A DNA stretch of 64,000 nt from Bacillus sp. BA3 (GCA_002835675.1 PIZR01000002.1:845878-909877); one strand, 5' to 3'; positions 47,113 through 56,782 are shown, numbered from the stretch's first letter. The notes: generated by a model not told the origin, from the sequence alone. Translations and numbers: made by a program.

Positions 47113-47904
47113 TCAGCCAACCATCAATAATGCTTCCAGTTTTTGCAGTAATTCATTTCTTTCCTCGTACCGCTTTCTGCGATGATGCCATTGGATGGAA
47201 AGCACAAGTTGTGAAACCGTGTGCCATTTCATCCTCATCTCCAGACCTGCGTCTAGCTTCTTGCCGTAGCGGGCAAGCCATTGATTCCATTCTTCCCTTG
47301 GGACATATGAATACAGGAGTATGCCGAGGTCAATGGCCGGATCGCCAATGACCGCTCCGTCCCAATCAATCAGGAACAATCCGTCGGTTTCGGTCATGAG
47401 CCAATTATTATGGTTCACATCACAATGACAGACGACTTTTTCGTCGCATTCAATCAACAGGAGATTATTTTGTAAAAAATGGATGGCCTGCTTGATTATC
47501 GGAATATCCGTAACATCCGAAGATAACCCGGTTTCTATGTCTGTAAGTATACTTTCAGGTCGTAAAGGGGATTTCCCAAGCCTTTTGAGCATGCTTAACA
47601 AAGGATCGGATTGATGAATTTTTTGAAGCAGCTTTGCGACTCTTATATTGTTCATTTCCTGCTGAGATAGCTCCCTGCCTTCCATCCAATGCTGGGCCGT
47701 AATTACATCCCCGTTTTCCAGGCGTTTTGTCCACATTAACTTTGGAACAATGCCCTCAGCTGAAAGAACAGCTAAAAATGGCGATGAATTTCGTTTAAGG
47801 AAGAGCTTCTGCCCCTCTTTCTCGGCAATAAAGGCTTCTCCCGTAGCTCCTCCAGCAGGGGATATATCCCACTCCTGACCTAATAAATGTTCCAACTGGT
47901 TCAC
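47113..47904 (-). CDS. ytmP: Phosphotransferase family protein YtmP
   Basis: A 263-aa aminoglycoside phosphotransferase/choline kinase-like fold. The catalytic loop is VCHCDVNHNNWLM near residue 165 and the metal motif LIDWDGAVIGDP follows near residue 185, with FLKRNSSP as the nucleotide-binding strand. Substrate is not known. The start is GTG 47904 with AGGAAAT upstream. Position between ytzH and ytlR matches B. subtilis. Confidence 0.85.
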   Translation of the reverse strand: MNQLEHLLGQEWDISPAGGATGEAFIAEKEGQKLFLKRNSSPFLAVLSAEGIVPKLMWTKRLENGDVITAQHWMEGRELSQQEMNNIRVAKLLQKIHQSDPLLSMLKRLGKSPLRPESILTDIETGLSSDVTDIPIIKQAIHFLQNNLLLIECDEKVVCHCDVNHNNWLMTETDGLFLIDWDGAVIGDPAIDLGILLYSYVPREEWNQWLARYGKKLDAGLEMRMKWHTVSQLVLSIQWHHRRKRYEERNELLQKLEALLMVG

Positions 47905-48071
47905 CTTCGATTTCCTCGCTTAATCATACAAATGTGGGTACGTTCACCTAGTGTATGTATTACCACTACTTTGAGTCCATGTTTTATAAAAAATCCGCCT
48001 GCTGGCGAAGCTGCATATATACTTGCATCGGGATGATACCCGCAATTAAAAACATCCTCATTTTAGAGAAA

Positions 48072-48110
48072 TAAAAAAATAGCTATTGAGCAATTAAACA
48101 ATAGCCATAA
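48072..48110 (-). terminator. Intrinsic terminator after ytlR
   Basis: On the minus strand GGCTATTG pairs with CAATAGCT, followed by ATTTTTTTATT, downstream of the ytlR remnant stop codon. Confidence 0.85.
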
Positions 48111-48187
48111 ATTAAATTTTAGTTGAAAAACGGTTTCTTCGTCAAGTACTATAAAACGATTATACGCATAAAACAAAAACAAATAAA

Positions 48188-49145
48188 TCATTTCATATTT
48201 TTGTATCGGTTATCACCCTTGAACATGACGCGCAATTTCTCTTTCAGAACCACTGCAGCTACTTCGTTCCTACCAACAATTTCCCCGTCAGACTGGATTT
48301 TTACTGAACCTTGATTCTTCATTTTTATCATTTTACCAGAAAAAGAATCAACATTTTTAATGTTGAGGTGACCGCCCCATAAAACGGTGATGAAAACGGT
48401 CAATAATTTCAACATAGTAATATCATGGACTGCAATCACGTTCAACCTGCCATCATCCACCTTCGACAATGGTGAAATTTTCATTCCACCTCCAAAGTAG
48501 GGCTGGTTCGCAATAACGATGAACCATACCTTTTTCAAAAGATGCCGTTTTCCATCAATGATCAATTCCATGCAGCTGGGCTTGTAAAAAAATAACATTT
48601 TTATAAAAATCAACAGATAAATTAATTTACCCGCTCTGACAAAATTAAACCATTTTTTCAGGGGGGCACGGTTTGCTTCATCGGAAATTTCAGCATCAAT
48701 GCCCATTCCCAGGCTGTTCACAAAATAACCCACCTTGCCATTCGTCTCGAACTGTCCAATATCAATGGTATTCCAAGGCATTATCCTGAAATAAGGAAAG
48801 GGCTTCTTCCATACTCTCAGTTTTTTGAATGCCCCTTACATAATCATTGCCGGACCCAGCCGCAAGGGAGCCGATGATTGCGTGAGGGAAACCAATGGCG
48901 CCATTTATCATTTCATTAATCGTGCCATCTCCCCCAACAGCAATCACCCGGGTATCCTGATTAGTCCCTGATAGTATTTCCTTCGTCAATCTTAGCGCAT
49001 GCCCCTTTTCCCGTGTGAAAAACACCTCATGGGGAACAGCTTTTGATTTCAGTATTTCCTCGGCTTTTTTCCAAATCTTTAAACTCGCTTCATTTCCAGC
49101 CACTGGATTGACAATGAAATACACCGTTTCATTAAGGTGCGGCAT
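48188..49145 (-). pseudogene. ytlR: Diacylglycerol kinase-like lipid kinase YtlR, split by a frameshift
   Basis: Two overlapping frames make one lipid kinase. The first (ATG 49145 to TGA 48762) has VYFIVNPVAGNE, AVGGDGTINEMINGA with the catalytic GGDG motif, and GSGNDYVRG. The second (to 48188) continues with TIDIGQFETNGKVGYFVNS, the GGGMKISPLSKVDDGRL block and SDGEIVGRNEV. Within about 48763-48781 one extra base relative to the ancestral frame is enough to explain the break; there is no homopolymer at the site. Either the gene is inactivated here or the assembly has a single-base error. An internal ATG at 48781 could start the second half but would lack the kinase loop. Confidence 0.85.
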
Positions 49146-50133
49146 ACTTATTTCCTTCTGGTTGGTTATATTCGGCTTCCCATTCCGGTCGCAGGCTTGA
49201 TGTAGTTTGGCAATATTCAAGCAATGCCTGCGCCCCTTTTAACTGCTGTGCCTTAAGAGGAGACGATATTGCCCGCATCCTTTCAAACCATTCCGGGAAG
49301 GTCCGTTTATCCAATACCGTAATATCATAAGGGGCTTCGGGATAATCGACATATCCATTCCGGGATAAAATCACCTTTTTTATCGGCATGTTCACTTCAT
49401 ATAGCTCAAATAACTGGGAGACGATGTTCGTCATCCGATTTGCGCCCAACAAAGGATTAAGCACTTTTTTATCTGGATGCTTATGATGCCTGCGGACCCA
49501 GAACCGATCACTCGAACCGATGAATGCAGCGTCTTCTTCCGCTTCCAGAAAAGTGATGCACCAAGCATCAACAGGGGTCAATAAAATGACTTCGACTTCA
49601 ACAGGCGCATTTTTCAATAGAAAGATAGGTTTATATAATACGAGAAACGTATCCGGAAAACGCTGCAGAAAAAAGCGGAGCCTCTCATCCAAAATGAATG
49701 ATTGGTCCACAAATGACTTTTCATGAAGCGTCGAACTACCCCACTTCATTTGAAAGCGGAGTAATTGATTTAAATAATTTTGCTTTAATTCATCCAGACT
49801 GGCCGGACGGAACGGAAATCTTAATGAAAAAACATTAGCATCTTCATTCTGTGCCGGTATTGGCAGTTCTTCTGCTTCTGTCTCCTGTTTACCTGCCCGG
49901 TGGAAGATGCCTTTAACCTTTTTCAACAGGCCCTTCGACTCTTCCTGAGGCGGATCGAATTTGACTTGTGTTTCAGAAAGCTCGCTATACAACCGATCTA
50001 GCTCGCCCGCATTATAAGCAGCCTTCAATTTATCCCATTGCTGTTTTTTCAAACGTGCAAATTGCGTTGGATAACGATAAATATCCTGCTCATACCGGGA
50101 AATATAATCCTGCATCTTTATGAGCTGTGCCAT
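49132..50133 (-). CDS. ytlQ: Conserved hypothetical protein YtlQ
   Basis: A 333-aa soluble protein of unknown function. It has a helical N-terminal third (AQLIKMQDYISRYEQDIYRY) with a basic, charged linker, and a C-terminal domain containing EVEVILLTPVDAWCITFLEA and VILSRNGYVDYPEAPYDI that looks nuclease- or NERD-like, though I cannot place it. The start is ATG 50133 (MAQL); another ATG five codons earlier is possible. It overlaps the start of ytlR by 14 bases, so the two were probably coupled. Confidence 0.8.
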   Translation of the reverse strand: MAQLIKMQDYISRYEQDIYRYPTQFARLKKQQWDKLKAAYNAGELDRLYSELSETQVKFDPPQEESKGLLKKVKGIFHRAGKQETEAEELPIPAQNEDANVFSLRFPFRPASLDELKQNYLNQLLRFQMKWGSSTLHEKSFVDQSFILDERLRFFLQRFPDTFLVLYKPIFLLKNAPVEVEVILLTPVDAWCITFLEAEEDAAFIGSSDRFWVRRHHKHPDKKVLNPLLGANRMTNIVSQLFELYEVNMPIKKVILSRNGYVDYPEAPYDITVLDKRTFPEWFERMRAISSPLKAQQLKGAQALLEYCQTTSSLRPEWEAEYNQPEGNKYAAP

Positions 50134-50152
50134 TTGACCACCACCCATCTCT

Positions 50153-50716
50153 CTATTTTTGAAGGTTTATCGTGAAAACCTTCTCGTATGAAGGGGAAGC
50201 TCCAAGATGTGTTTGATATAACGCAACCTGATCTGCTTCAAAATGCTTATCCTTCAAATTCGCTATCTGGCGGACGCTCTCCAACGAAAAGGGACTTTCA
50301 CCCTCGAATTTTCTTGCCAGCGTTATATGAGGCTTAAAAGGCTTTTTATCAAGTTCAAAACCCGCTTCGATACAAGAATTATAGACTTTCCTTTGGATGG
50401 CAAATAACCTATCTTGCTGCTTGACGCCTGCCCAAAGTATCCTTGGACTGTCACTCCTGCCAAAACCGCCGATATCGCCGAGTTCCAAGCCGAATGAAGC
50501 CTCATTGGAAAGCTCGCTTTCCACACGTTCCATGGCATCCTCTTTCAATGTATCGGGAGCATTTCCCAAAAATGCCATCGTAATATGATAATCGGCTGGA
50601 TGCAGCCATTTCTTAAATGGAAATTCTGGCTTCAGTCGTTCCGTAACAGCATTTAAATAAGCCTTAATATCATCAGGCAATACTAAAGCAAAGAAAAAAT
50701 GAGTATTCATGGTCAC
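50153..50716 (-). CDS. thpR: RNA 2',3'-cyclic phosphodiesterase (2H family)
   Basis: A 187-aa LigT/ThpR-type protein that opens 2',3'-cyclic phosphates. The two catalytic HxT motifs are HITMAFLG near residue 45 and HITLARKF near residue 127. The start is probably GTG 50716, seven bases after AGGAAGG; ATG 50710 is the alternative. It lies 19 bases upstream of ytlQ on the same strand, so thpR-ytlQ-ytlR form one unit. Confidence 0.88.
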   Translation of the reverse strand: MTMNTHFFFALVLPDDIKAYLNAVTERLKPEFPFKKWLHPADYHITMAFLGNAPDTLKEDAMERVESELSNEASFGLELGDIGGFGRSDSPRILWAGVKQQDRLFAIQRKVYNSCIEAGFELDKKPFKPHITLARKFEGESPFSLESVRQIANLKDKHFEADQVALYQTHLGASPSYEKVFTINLQK

Positions 50717-50861
50717 GTTCATTCCTTCCTATTTTCCCTTTAATTTTACCATAATTCCCATTGCATATACCTTTTCTTGGGCTTCCTAATAAATATTCCC
50801 TCCATCAGGAATATTCCAAATCTTACTTACTATGAACACGGTCCAGGAAGGATTTTTTCGG

Positions 50862-50984
50862 GCTGGGTCGGATTATACCCGAGCTGGGTCGGATTATCCG
50901 CGCACAAGGTCGAATGATCAACCCGCTGGGTCGGGATTATCCGCGCACAAGGTCGAATGATCAACCCGCTGGGCCGGATTAACG
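50862..50984. repeat. 42/43-bp intergenic tandem repeat
   Basis: GCTGGGTCGG begins at 50862, 50883 and 50925, and a diverged GCTGGGCCGG at 50968. The unit 50883-50924 (42 bases) recurs at 50925-50967 with one inserted G. The first partial copy is 21 bases, and inside each unit AAGGTCGAATGATC echoes TGGGTCGGATTATC, so the array has a 21-base sub-period. It lies between thpR and mntH. No coding capacity is apparent. The rest of the 327-base gap holds the mntH terminator only. Confidence 0.9.
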
Positions 50985-51007
50985 AAACACACAGCAAAAA
51001 TCCAAAC

Positions 51008-51032
51008 AAAAAAGGACCAAAGATTGGTCCTT
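51008..51032 (-). terminator. Intrinsic terminator after mntH
   Basis: On the minus strand AAGGACCAA pairs with TTGGTCCTT around TCT, followed by TTTTTTG. It lies 12 bases past the mntH stop. Confidence 0.9.
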
Positions 51033-51043
51033 CCCTGCTTCTT

Positions 51044-52282
51044 TTAACTGAAAACTGTTTCGTAAAGCAGGAACAAGTTCAGTCCAATGATAAGGACAGC
51101 TATAAGCCAAGCTACGCTCGAAGTGATTTTATGGTTGACCAGGCTGCCCATGATTTTTTTATTGCTTGTAAACAAGATCAAGGGCACTAAGGCAAACGCG
51201 ATGCCAAACGAGAGGACAACTTGGCTCATCACAAGTGCTTTGGATGGATTCACTCCCCATAATATTATGAGCAGGGGCGGAACGGTTGTAATGATCCTTC
51301 TCAAATAAATGGGTATATGTCTTTTAATGAATCCCTGCATGACTACATCACCGGTCATTACACCAACGGATGAGCTGGATAAGCCGGCAAATAAAAGTCC
51401 TATTCCAAAAAACATCGCGACTGATGGTCCAAGCATGGCCCCGAACTGTTGGTAGGCAACATCCAAGTCCTCAACCAGTGCTCCATTCTTATGAAATAGG
51501 GCAGCTGAAACGATGACCATGGCGGCATTGATCGCACCTGCAATCAACATGGCGATGACAATGTCAATGAGCTCAAAACGATAAATCCTTTTTCTTTCCA
51601 AATCGTTTACTCCGACTATTCTTCTTTGCGTCAAAGATGAATGAAGGTATATCGCATGGGGCATAACGGTGGCTCCAAGCATACCGGCTGAAAGTAAAAT
51701 ACTGTCCACTCCCTCAAACTTTGGAGTGAAGAGTCCTAAAACAACGGCTGATGTATCAGGTTTTGCATAAAAAACTTGAGCACCAAATGCTATCACAACT
51801 ACAAATATCATGACAGTGATCAGAGCTTCGAATGTACGATAACCCCTGCGCTGGATTTCCAAAATGGCAAAGGAACCAATCGCTGCAATTATTGCCGATG
51901 TGATAAGCGGTAAGTCAAATAGCAAATAAATCCCTAGTGCAGCTCCTATGAATTCAGCCAGGTCGGTTGCCATTATAACGGCTTCGGCCTGAATCCATAA
52001 GAAGAAAGATGTTTTTTTCGAAAATTTTTTCCTGCATAACTCTGGAAGGTTCTTTCCAGTGGCTATTCCCAATTTAGCTGATAGTGATTGTATTAGCACA
52101 GCCATTAAATTGGATGCGAAGATAACCCATAATAGCGTATAGCCATATTTTGATCCGGCTGTAATATTGGTCGCATAATTCCCTGGATCAATATAGGCCA
52201 CAGCTGCTATAAAGGCAGGCCCTAGATAGGGAAGAAGTTTTTTTATTCCTCTCGAAGAAGATTGATGCAACGCATCGGACAT
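51044..52282 (-). CDS. mntH: Nramp family Mn(2+)/divalent metal transporter
   Basis: A 412-aa membrane protein with about eleven helices that imports manganese with protons. The metal site residues lie in AAVAYIDPGNYATNI (helix 1, DPGN) and MLGATVMPHAIYLHSS (helix 6, MPH), both fully conserved. AAGGAG precedes ATG 52282 by 11 bases. It appears as a single gene with its own terminator. A weak MntR-like operator lies upstream. Confidence 0.95.
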   Translation of the reverse strand: MSDALHQSSSRGIKKLLPYLGPAFIAAVAYIDPGNYATNITAGSKYGYTLLWVIFASNLMAVLIQSLSAKLGIATGKNLPELCRKKFSKKTSFFLWIQAEAVIMATDLAEFIGAALGIYLLFDLPLITSAIIAAIGSFAILEIQRRGYRTFEALITVMIFVVVIAFGAQVFYAKPDTSAVVLGLFTPKFEGVDSILLSAGMLGATVMPHAIYLHSSLTQRRIVGVNDLERKRIYRFELIDIVIAMLIAGAINAAMVIVSAALFHKNGALVEDLDVAYQQFGAMLGPSVAMFFGIGLLFAGLSSSSVGVMTGDVVMQGFIKRHIPIYLRRIITTVPPLLIILWGVNPSKALVMSQVVLSFGIAFALVPLILFTSNKKIMGSLVNHKITSSVAWLIAVLIIGLNLFLLYETVFS

Positions 52283-52319
52283 ATCTATGTCAACTCCTTT
52301 TTATACGCAACTTAAATTG

Positions 52320-52335
52320 TTGCGACAGGTAAACT
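52320..52335 (-). promoter_or_regulatory. Weak MntR-like operator candidate upstream of mntH
   Basis: TTGCGACAGGTAAACT at 52320-52335 matches 11 of 16 positions of the MntR box as I remember it (TTGCCTTAAGGAAACT), with the two outer half-sites best kept. It lies about 38 bases before the mntH start, where repression would be expected. The match is not strong. Confidence 0.33.
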
Positions 52336-52443
52336 TTTTAGGTTATTAGCAAGTATATTCCTGGTTCTTGAAAATGTCAAAAAGGGAGGATTGCATATGG
52401 AGTAATTAACTCGGAGATGTCTATCTCGCTTCCGACTACACAT

Positions 52444-52486
52444 AAAAAAACCCCTTTGCCAATAGTGGCAAAGGGGCTTTTTTTTC
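52444..52486 (-). terminator. Intrinsic terminator after dat
   Basis: On the minus strand GCCCCTTTGCCA and TGGCAAAGGGG pair around CTAT, followed by seven T. Confidence 0.92.
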
Positions 52487-53340
52487 TAGTTAACGGAACC
52501 GCATTGCTTTTCGATTTCCTCGGAAAACAGGTTCTGCAGTCTTCGGGTAATCGGACCGGGTTCCCCGGCTGCAATCGATTGGCCATCGATGTTTATAATT
52601 GGTGTCACTTCGACGCTAGTGCTTGTATAAAGGACTTCGTCGGCTGCCATCATGTCCTCGACCGTGAAGGCTTCTTCGACATAGGGAATCCCATGATCCG
52701 CGCAAAGTTTCAGCATCACCTGACGAGTAATTCCATTCAGGATCAAGTTTGTGGCCGGATGCGTTTTAAGTTGCCCATCCACCACGATTGATACATTTGA
52801 CGAACTACCCTCCGTCACCGTACCATCACGATGCTGGATCGCTTCATCACAGCCTGCTTCGATCGCTTGCTGTTTAGCCATTATATTACCAAGTAGATTT
52901 AAACTCTTGATATTACAGCGCAGCCAGCGTATATCGTCGGTGGTAACAGCATTGACCCCTGGCTTCATTTTGCCTGTATAAGGCATTTCCTTTGTATAGG
53001 CGACAAAGACCGGTTCCACCTCTGCAGTTGGAAAAGAGTGTGTACGCGCAGATACTCCTCTTGTCAGCTGCATATAGACGATACCGTCCTTCAGTTGATT
53101 TTCAGCGATCAGCTTTTTCATGCGGGTTTTGATTTCCGCTATGGTTAAGGGAACTTTCATCTGTATCAACTTCGCACTGTCGATCAGACGGTTCAAATGC
53201 ATGTCCCCTGTAAATAATTCACCATTATAAACCCGGATGACTTCATAGACGCCATCACCGAATTGATAACCCCGGTCTTCAATATCTACCTTTACTTCGG
53301 ACCTGCTTTTAAGGTCGCCGTTAAAAATGATTTTTCCCAT
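52486..53340 (-). CDS. dat: D-amino acid aminotransferase
   Basis: A 284-aa fold-type IV PLP enzyme that makes D-glutamate from D-alanine for cell wall and spore use. It opens with GKIIFNGDLKSRSEVKVDIE, then RGYQFGDGVYEVIRVY; the PLP lysine lies in CNIKSLNLLGNIMAKQ near residue 146, and TEGSSSNVSIV follows near residue 180. The gene lies 20 bases after pepV on the same strand, so the two are cotranscribed, as in B. subtilis. Confidence 0.95.
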   Translation of the reverse strand: MGKIIFNGDLKSRSEVKVDIEDRGYQFGDGVYEVIRVYNGELFTGDMHLNRLIDSAKLIQMKVPLTIAEIKTRMKKLIAENQLKDGIVYMQLTRGVSARTHSFPTAEVEPVFVAYTKEMPYTGKMKPGVNAVTTDDIRWLRCNIKSLNLLGNIMAKQQAIEAGCDEAIQHRDGTVTEGSSSNVSIVVDGQLKTHPATNLILNGITRQVMLKLCADHGIPYVEEAFTVEDMMAADEVLYTSTSVEVTPIINIDGQSIAAGEPGPITRRLQNLFSEEIEKQCGSVN

Positions 53341-53360
53341 GTCTTCTCCCTCTTTACCTC

Positions 53361-54773
53361 TTATTTAGCCAATTCATGAATGGCACGTGCATAAATGGAC
53401 GTAGCCTTAAGCATATCCTCAATATCAATATATTCATCTTTCTGATGCGCAATGTCTTCGCTGCCTGGGAAAAGTGGGCCAAATGCAACGCCTTCTTTCA
53501 ATGAACGGGCATATGTGCCGCCGCCAATCGAAAGAAGCTCGGCTTTATCACCTGTCTCCGCTTCATACACTTCCTGCAAGGTCTTGATCAAGAAGCTTTC
53601 ACTGTCCACATAATGTGGAGTTGAATGCGAATTAGTCTTCACTTTCAAATTATATGCCGCAAGCCTTTCTTCCAGCGCCGCCTTTTGCTGTTCCCACTCA
53701 AACGTGACCGGATAACGCATGCTGAAACCGATCGAGCTGTCGCCTTGTTTAGAATAATTGAAAACGCCGGCATTGATCGTCAATTCTCCTGTTTGCTCAT
53801 CCGAATAAGCCACACCTAAATTATTTCCGCGGGAATCTTCGAACAAACGATCCTTGATGAAAGTGAAGTAGGCTTTCGCATGCGGATCAAGAGTAAGATC
53901 AGCTAAAAATACGGCTAAATGTAGACCTGCATTTCTTCCGTTTTTCGGTTCCATCGCGTGTGCCGAGACACCATTCATTTCAAGCAGCACTTGATTTTTT
54001 TGCGGAACGGCTTGCCCCTCCAATGAGTACTTTTGCAAATAATCCTGATAGTTTGCCGCCACTTCAGCAGTGTTGTCCGTTTCCACAATAGCCGTCGCAA
54101 AATCCGGTACCATATTCGTCCTTCGACCTGAAGAAAACTCGATGACATTCACGTCTGAGTTCGTGCCATTTCCTGCATCGGCAGGATGGATAACCGAGAA
54201 ATCCCAGATTCCTTTTTCCGCACTGATGATCGGGAAATCAGCATCTGGTGCGAAGCCTATCGAGGGCATTTCCTCCACTTCAAAGTACCGGTCAACGCAG
54301 CGCCAATTCGATTCTTCATCGGTTCCAATGATCATCCTCACACGTTTGTTCAAAGGTTCTCCTAGCTCCCGGACCAGCTTCATCGCATGATAGGCAGCCA
54401 TCGTCGGCCCTTTATCATCGATTGCACCGCGAGCATATATGCGGCCATTGCGGATTTCAGCGCCGAACGGCTCCGAACTCCAGCCATCTCCCTCAGGTAC
54501 CACGTCGACATGGCATAATATCCCGATTAACTCCTCGCCTTCACCCATTTCAATATGACCAGCAACATTATCGACATTTTTCACAGTGAAACCGTCTTTT
54601 TCGCCTAATTGAAGCATGAATTCAAGAGCTTCCTTCACCCCTTTACCGAATGGGGCCTCCTCTGTAGGATTTTCCTCATCCAGTACACTTTTTATTTTCA
54701 ATAAGTTTTGAGTATCCAGTAATAAGTCCATTTTCCGTTTTTCAACTTCTTCTCGCCAATTCAATTCACTCAA
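53361..54773 (-). CDS. pepV: Dipeptidase PepV
   Basis: A 470-aa M20 metallopeptidase that splits dipeptides, including some with D-residues. Zinc-binding motifs are GILCHVDVVPEGDGW near residue 84, GAIDDKGPTMAAYHAM near 117 and GTDEESNWRCVDRYF near 150; GGGTYARSL lies near the C-terminus. The start is TTG 54773 after GAGGAG. Upstream (54774-55097) is an intergenic repeat and the terminator of the MATE gene, so pepV begins the pepV-dat unit. Confidence 0.94.
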   Translation of the reverse strand: MSELNWREEVEKRKMDLLLDTQNLLKIKSVLDEENPTEEAPFGKGVKEALEFMLQLGEKDGFTVKNVDNVAGHIEMGEGEELIGILCHVDVVPEGDGWSSEPFGAEIRNGRIYARGAIDDKGPTMAAYHAMKLVRELGEPLNKRVRMIIGTDEESNWRCVDRYFEVEEMPSIGFAPDADFPIISAEKGIWDFSVIHPADAGNGTNSDVNVIEFSSGRRTNMVPDFATAIVETDNTAEVAANYQDYLQKYSLEGQAVPQKNQVLLEMNGVSAHAMEPKNGRNAGLHLAVFLADLTLDPHAKAYFTFIKDRLFEDSRGNNLGVAYSDEQTGELTINAGVFNYSKQGDSSIGFSMRYPVTFEWEQQKAALEERLAAYNLKVKTNSHSTPHYVDSESFLIKTLQEVYEAETGDKAELLSIGGGTYARSLKEGVAFGPLFPGSEDIAHQKDEYIDIEDMLKATSIYARAIHELAK

Positions 54774-54910
54774 AATACGACAACTCCTCTTTTATATATA
54801 TTTTTCATTTTATCACTTTTACTACCACATTCGCCAAGCGTTGCTACCTATTCTTCGTATTCCCGTATTATCGCTACCGTCAAACTACCGATAAAAGCCC
54901 TTACATAAAT

Positions 54911-55113
54911 AAAAAACACCCCGTTGATTTCCTCTCCAGGCACTTGCTTTCCGCGGGCGTTCCGGGAGCCTCCTCGGCGCTATACGCCTCCGGGGTCTCC
55001 CTTGGACGCGCTTTTCCCGCAAAAGTCTCGCACACCTGTTCCTTCAACAAAAATTTAGATAGACTTCCTTTTGTCTACAAAAAAACACCCTCTTTTATTA
55101 AAAAGAGGATGAT
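54911..55113 (+). repeat. GC-rich intergenic repeat, copy B, with terminator of the MATE gene
   Basis: The core reads AGCCTCCTCGGCGC then CGCCTCCGGGGTCT. Stems GCGGG/CCCGC (outer), GGGAG 54964-54968 / CTCCC 54997-55001 and GGCG/CGCC can form. Its right flank (GTCTCGCACACC...TTTGTCTACAAA) is shared with copy C. The MATE terminator CATCCTCTTTT/AAAAGAGGGTG with a T run occupies 55113-55082 on the minus strand. AAAAAACACCC occurs at 55080-55090 and again at 54911-54921, a duplicated terminator end. Nothing else lies in this 324-base gap. Confidence 0.8.
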
Positions 55114-56435
55114 TTCATTAAACTATCGGCATCCATAAGCTTTGTAACTTTTCGGTTTAGCCTTGGGATGTATAATGCTAAAAACAAAGAACGTCCTAAA
55201 CTGAAAGCCAGGAATGCAAGCCATAATCCATGATTGCCATGATTGCTTACTGCTGCGAATTGGACTATTAGAAAAGCCATTAGTGCAAGGAGCATCGAGT
55301 TCCTTACTGGAACGGCTTCAGTCGCTCCGGTGAACACTCCATAAAAAATGAGTCCGATAAAGGCAGTGAACGGGAATAGAACTATCCAAAGTCCATATTC
55401 ATGGGCCAATTCGATGACGCCGGGAATATCCGTGAAAAGGAGAATGACCTCATCGCTGAATAGATAGTAAGATGCGGCAAGTATGAACGAAGCATACAAG
55501 CCCCACCGTGCCGATAGTGAGAGTGTTTTTTTATAAAGGTTTATATCTCTCGAACCAATCGCCTTCCCGACCAGAAGACTCGATGCATTCGCGAAGCCAT
55601 CAAAGCAATAGGCCATCAGGTAATGGATTTGAATGAGTACGGCGTTTGCCGCCAGTGTCTCTGTCCCGAAAGTGGCTCCCTTGGCCGTAAAAAGATTGAA
55701 AACCGTGATCAGGCAAATGGTCCTGATGAATAAATCCCTGTTGACCACCATCATTTTTTTCAGGGAAGCCCGATCGAACCCCTCCCGGAATGAAAATGAA
55801 TCCGGTACGTTGACCGCTTTCCGGATCACCCACAAGCCCAGGAAAAACGCGGCAATCTCTGATATCAATGAAGCGGCAGCAACCCCTGATACAGACCATG
55901 AAAAGCCATTTACAAAAACGAGGCATAAGACTATATTCATCACGTTCATGAAAACTTGAATGAACAAAGATGTTTTTATCCTGGATTTCCCGATTAACCA
56001 GCCTAAGATGACATAATTCAATAGCGCAAAAGGTGCCCCCCATATCCGGATGCCGAAATAGTCTGCGGCAAAGGCGGAAACGTCCGATTCCGGACCGATT
56101 GCGCCTAACGAAACATTCAAAATGGGCTTCTGGATCACGATAAAAAGCAGACCGATGATCGCTGCTATGAAAAATGGCCGAACCAAGGCCATCAGGCTTT
56201 GCTTTTCATCCCTTGCCCCCTCCGCTTGTGCAGCGAAGGCAGATGTACTGACCCGAAGAAAACCAAAAAGCCAATACATCGTATTAAAAATAATGGTTCC
56301 GACAGCCACCCCGCCAATATAGGCGGGATCGCTCAACTTTCCAACCACAGCCGTATCGACCGCACCGAGCAAGGGCGTACTCATCGTCGAAATCGTAAGC
56401 GGGATGGCCAAGGAAAGATACATTCTGTTATTCAT
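55098..56435 (-). CDS. MATE family efflux transporter (DinF-like)
   Basis: A 445-aa exporter with about twelve membrane helices in two halves. It opens with LSLAIPLTISTMSTPLLGAVDTAVVG, the typical MATE/DinF start, and keeps SASLLVGKAIGSRD-like segments (ANASSLLVGKAIGSRD) near residue 285. Such proteins exchange Na+ or H+ for drugs or metabolites. The last codons lie inside its terminator stem. GGAGG precedes ATG 56435 by ten bases. Confidence 0.88.
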   Translation of the reverse strand: MNNRMYLSLAIPLTISTMSTPLLGAVDTAVVGKLSDPAYIGGVAVGTIIFNTMYWLFGFLRVSTSAFAAQAEGARDEKQSLMALVRPFFIAAIIGLLFIVIQKPILNVSLGAIGPESDVSAFAADYFGIRIWGAPFALLNYVILGWLIGKSRIKTSLFIQVFMNVMNIVLCLVFVNGFSWSVSGVAAASLISEIAAFFLGLWVIRKAVNVPDSFSFREGFDRASLKKMMVVNRDLFIRTICLITVFNLFTAKGATFGTETLAANAVLIQIHYLMAYCFDGFANASSLLVGKAIGSRDINLYKKTLSLSARWGLYASFILAASYYLFSDEVILLFTDIPGVIELAHEYGLWIVLFPFTAFIGLIFYGVFTGATEAVPVRNSMLLALMAFLIVQFAAVSNHGNHGLWLAFLAFSLGRSLFLALYIPRLNRKVTKLMDADSLMKSSSF

Positions 56436-56682
56436 AAAATGAAGACCTCCAATGTACAGAAAAGTTCTGAAAAGTTAGAATTGGAATGACGTTATAAAAA
56501 TTTGTATCCAAAGTACAAAAAGTTTGCAGTATTCCATTTTAATCACTAGAATTGAACATATGGTGTTCCCCAACATGCATACGATGCCTCTACAAGATTA
56601 CTTGTTAATCGGTTCAAATAGAACGGATTAAGCTATTTTAGATATTGATGATCTACGGTATCAAATTTGTAGATTAAAAGAT

Positions 56683-56696
56683 TGATAACGCTCTCA
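56683..56696. promoter_or_regulatory. Candidate CcpA cre site upstream of the SDR gene
   Basis: TGATAACGCTCTCA matches 12 of 14 positions of TGWAARCGYTWNCW and is nearly palindromic. It lies about 90 bases before the -35 box of the dehydrogenase promoter, a little far for direct repression. The remainder of the 450-base gap between the MATE and SDR genes shows only that promoter. Confidence 0.35.
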
Positions 56697-56782
56697 ACAT
56701 GGGAATTCCTTTTTCCACAAACGTACATGAATTTTTTTACCCAGCAAGAAAAAGCAAAATCGCAAGCGAAAAAATAAAAAGC

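Noticed and set aside
48188-48781. Second ytlR frame as an independent gene
   Set aside because: It contains only the C-terminal half of a lipid kinase, and its ATG has no ribosome binding site; a frameshift explains it better.
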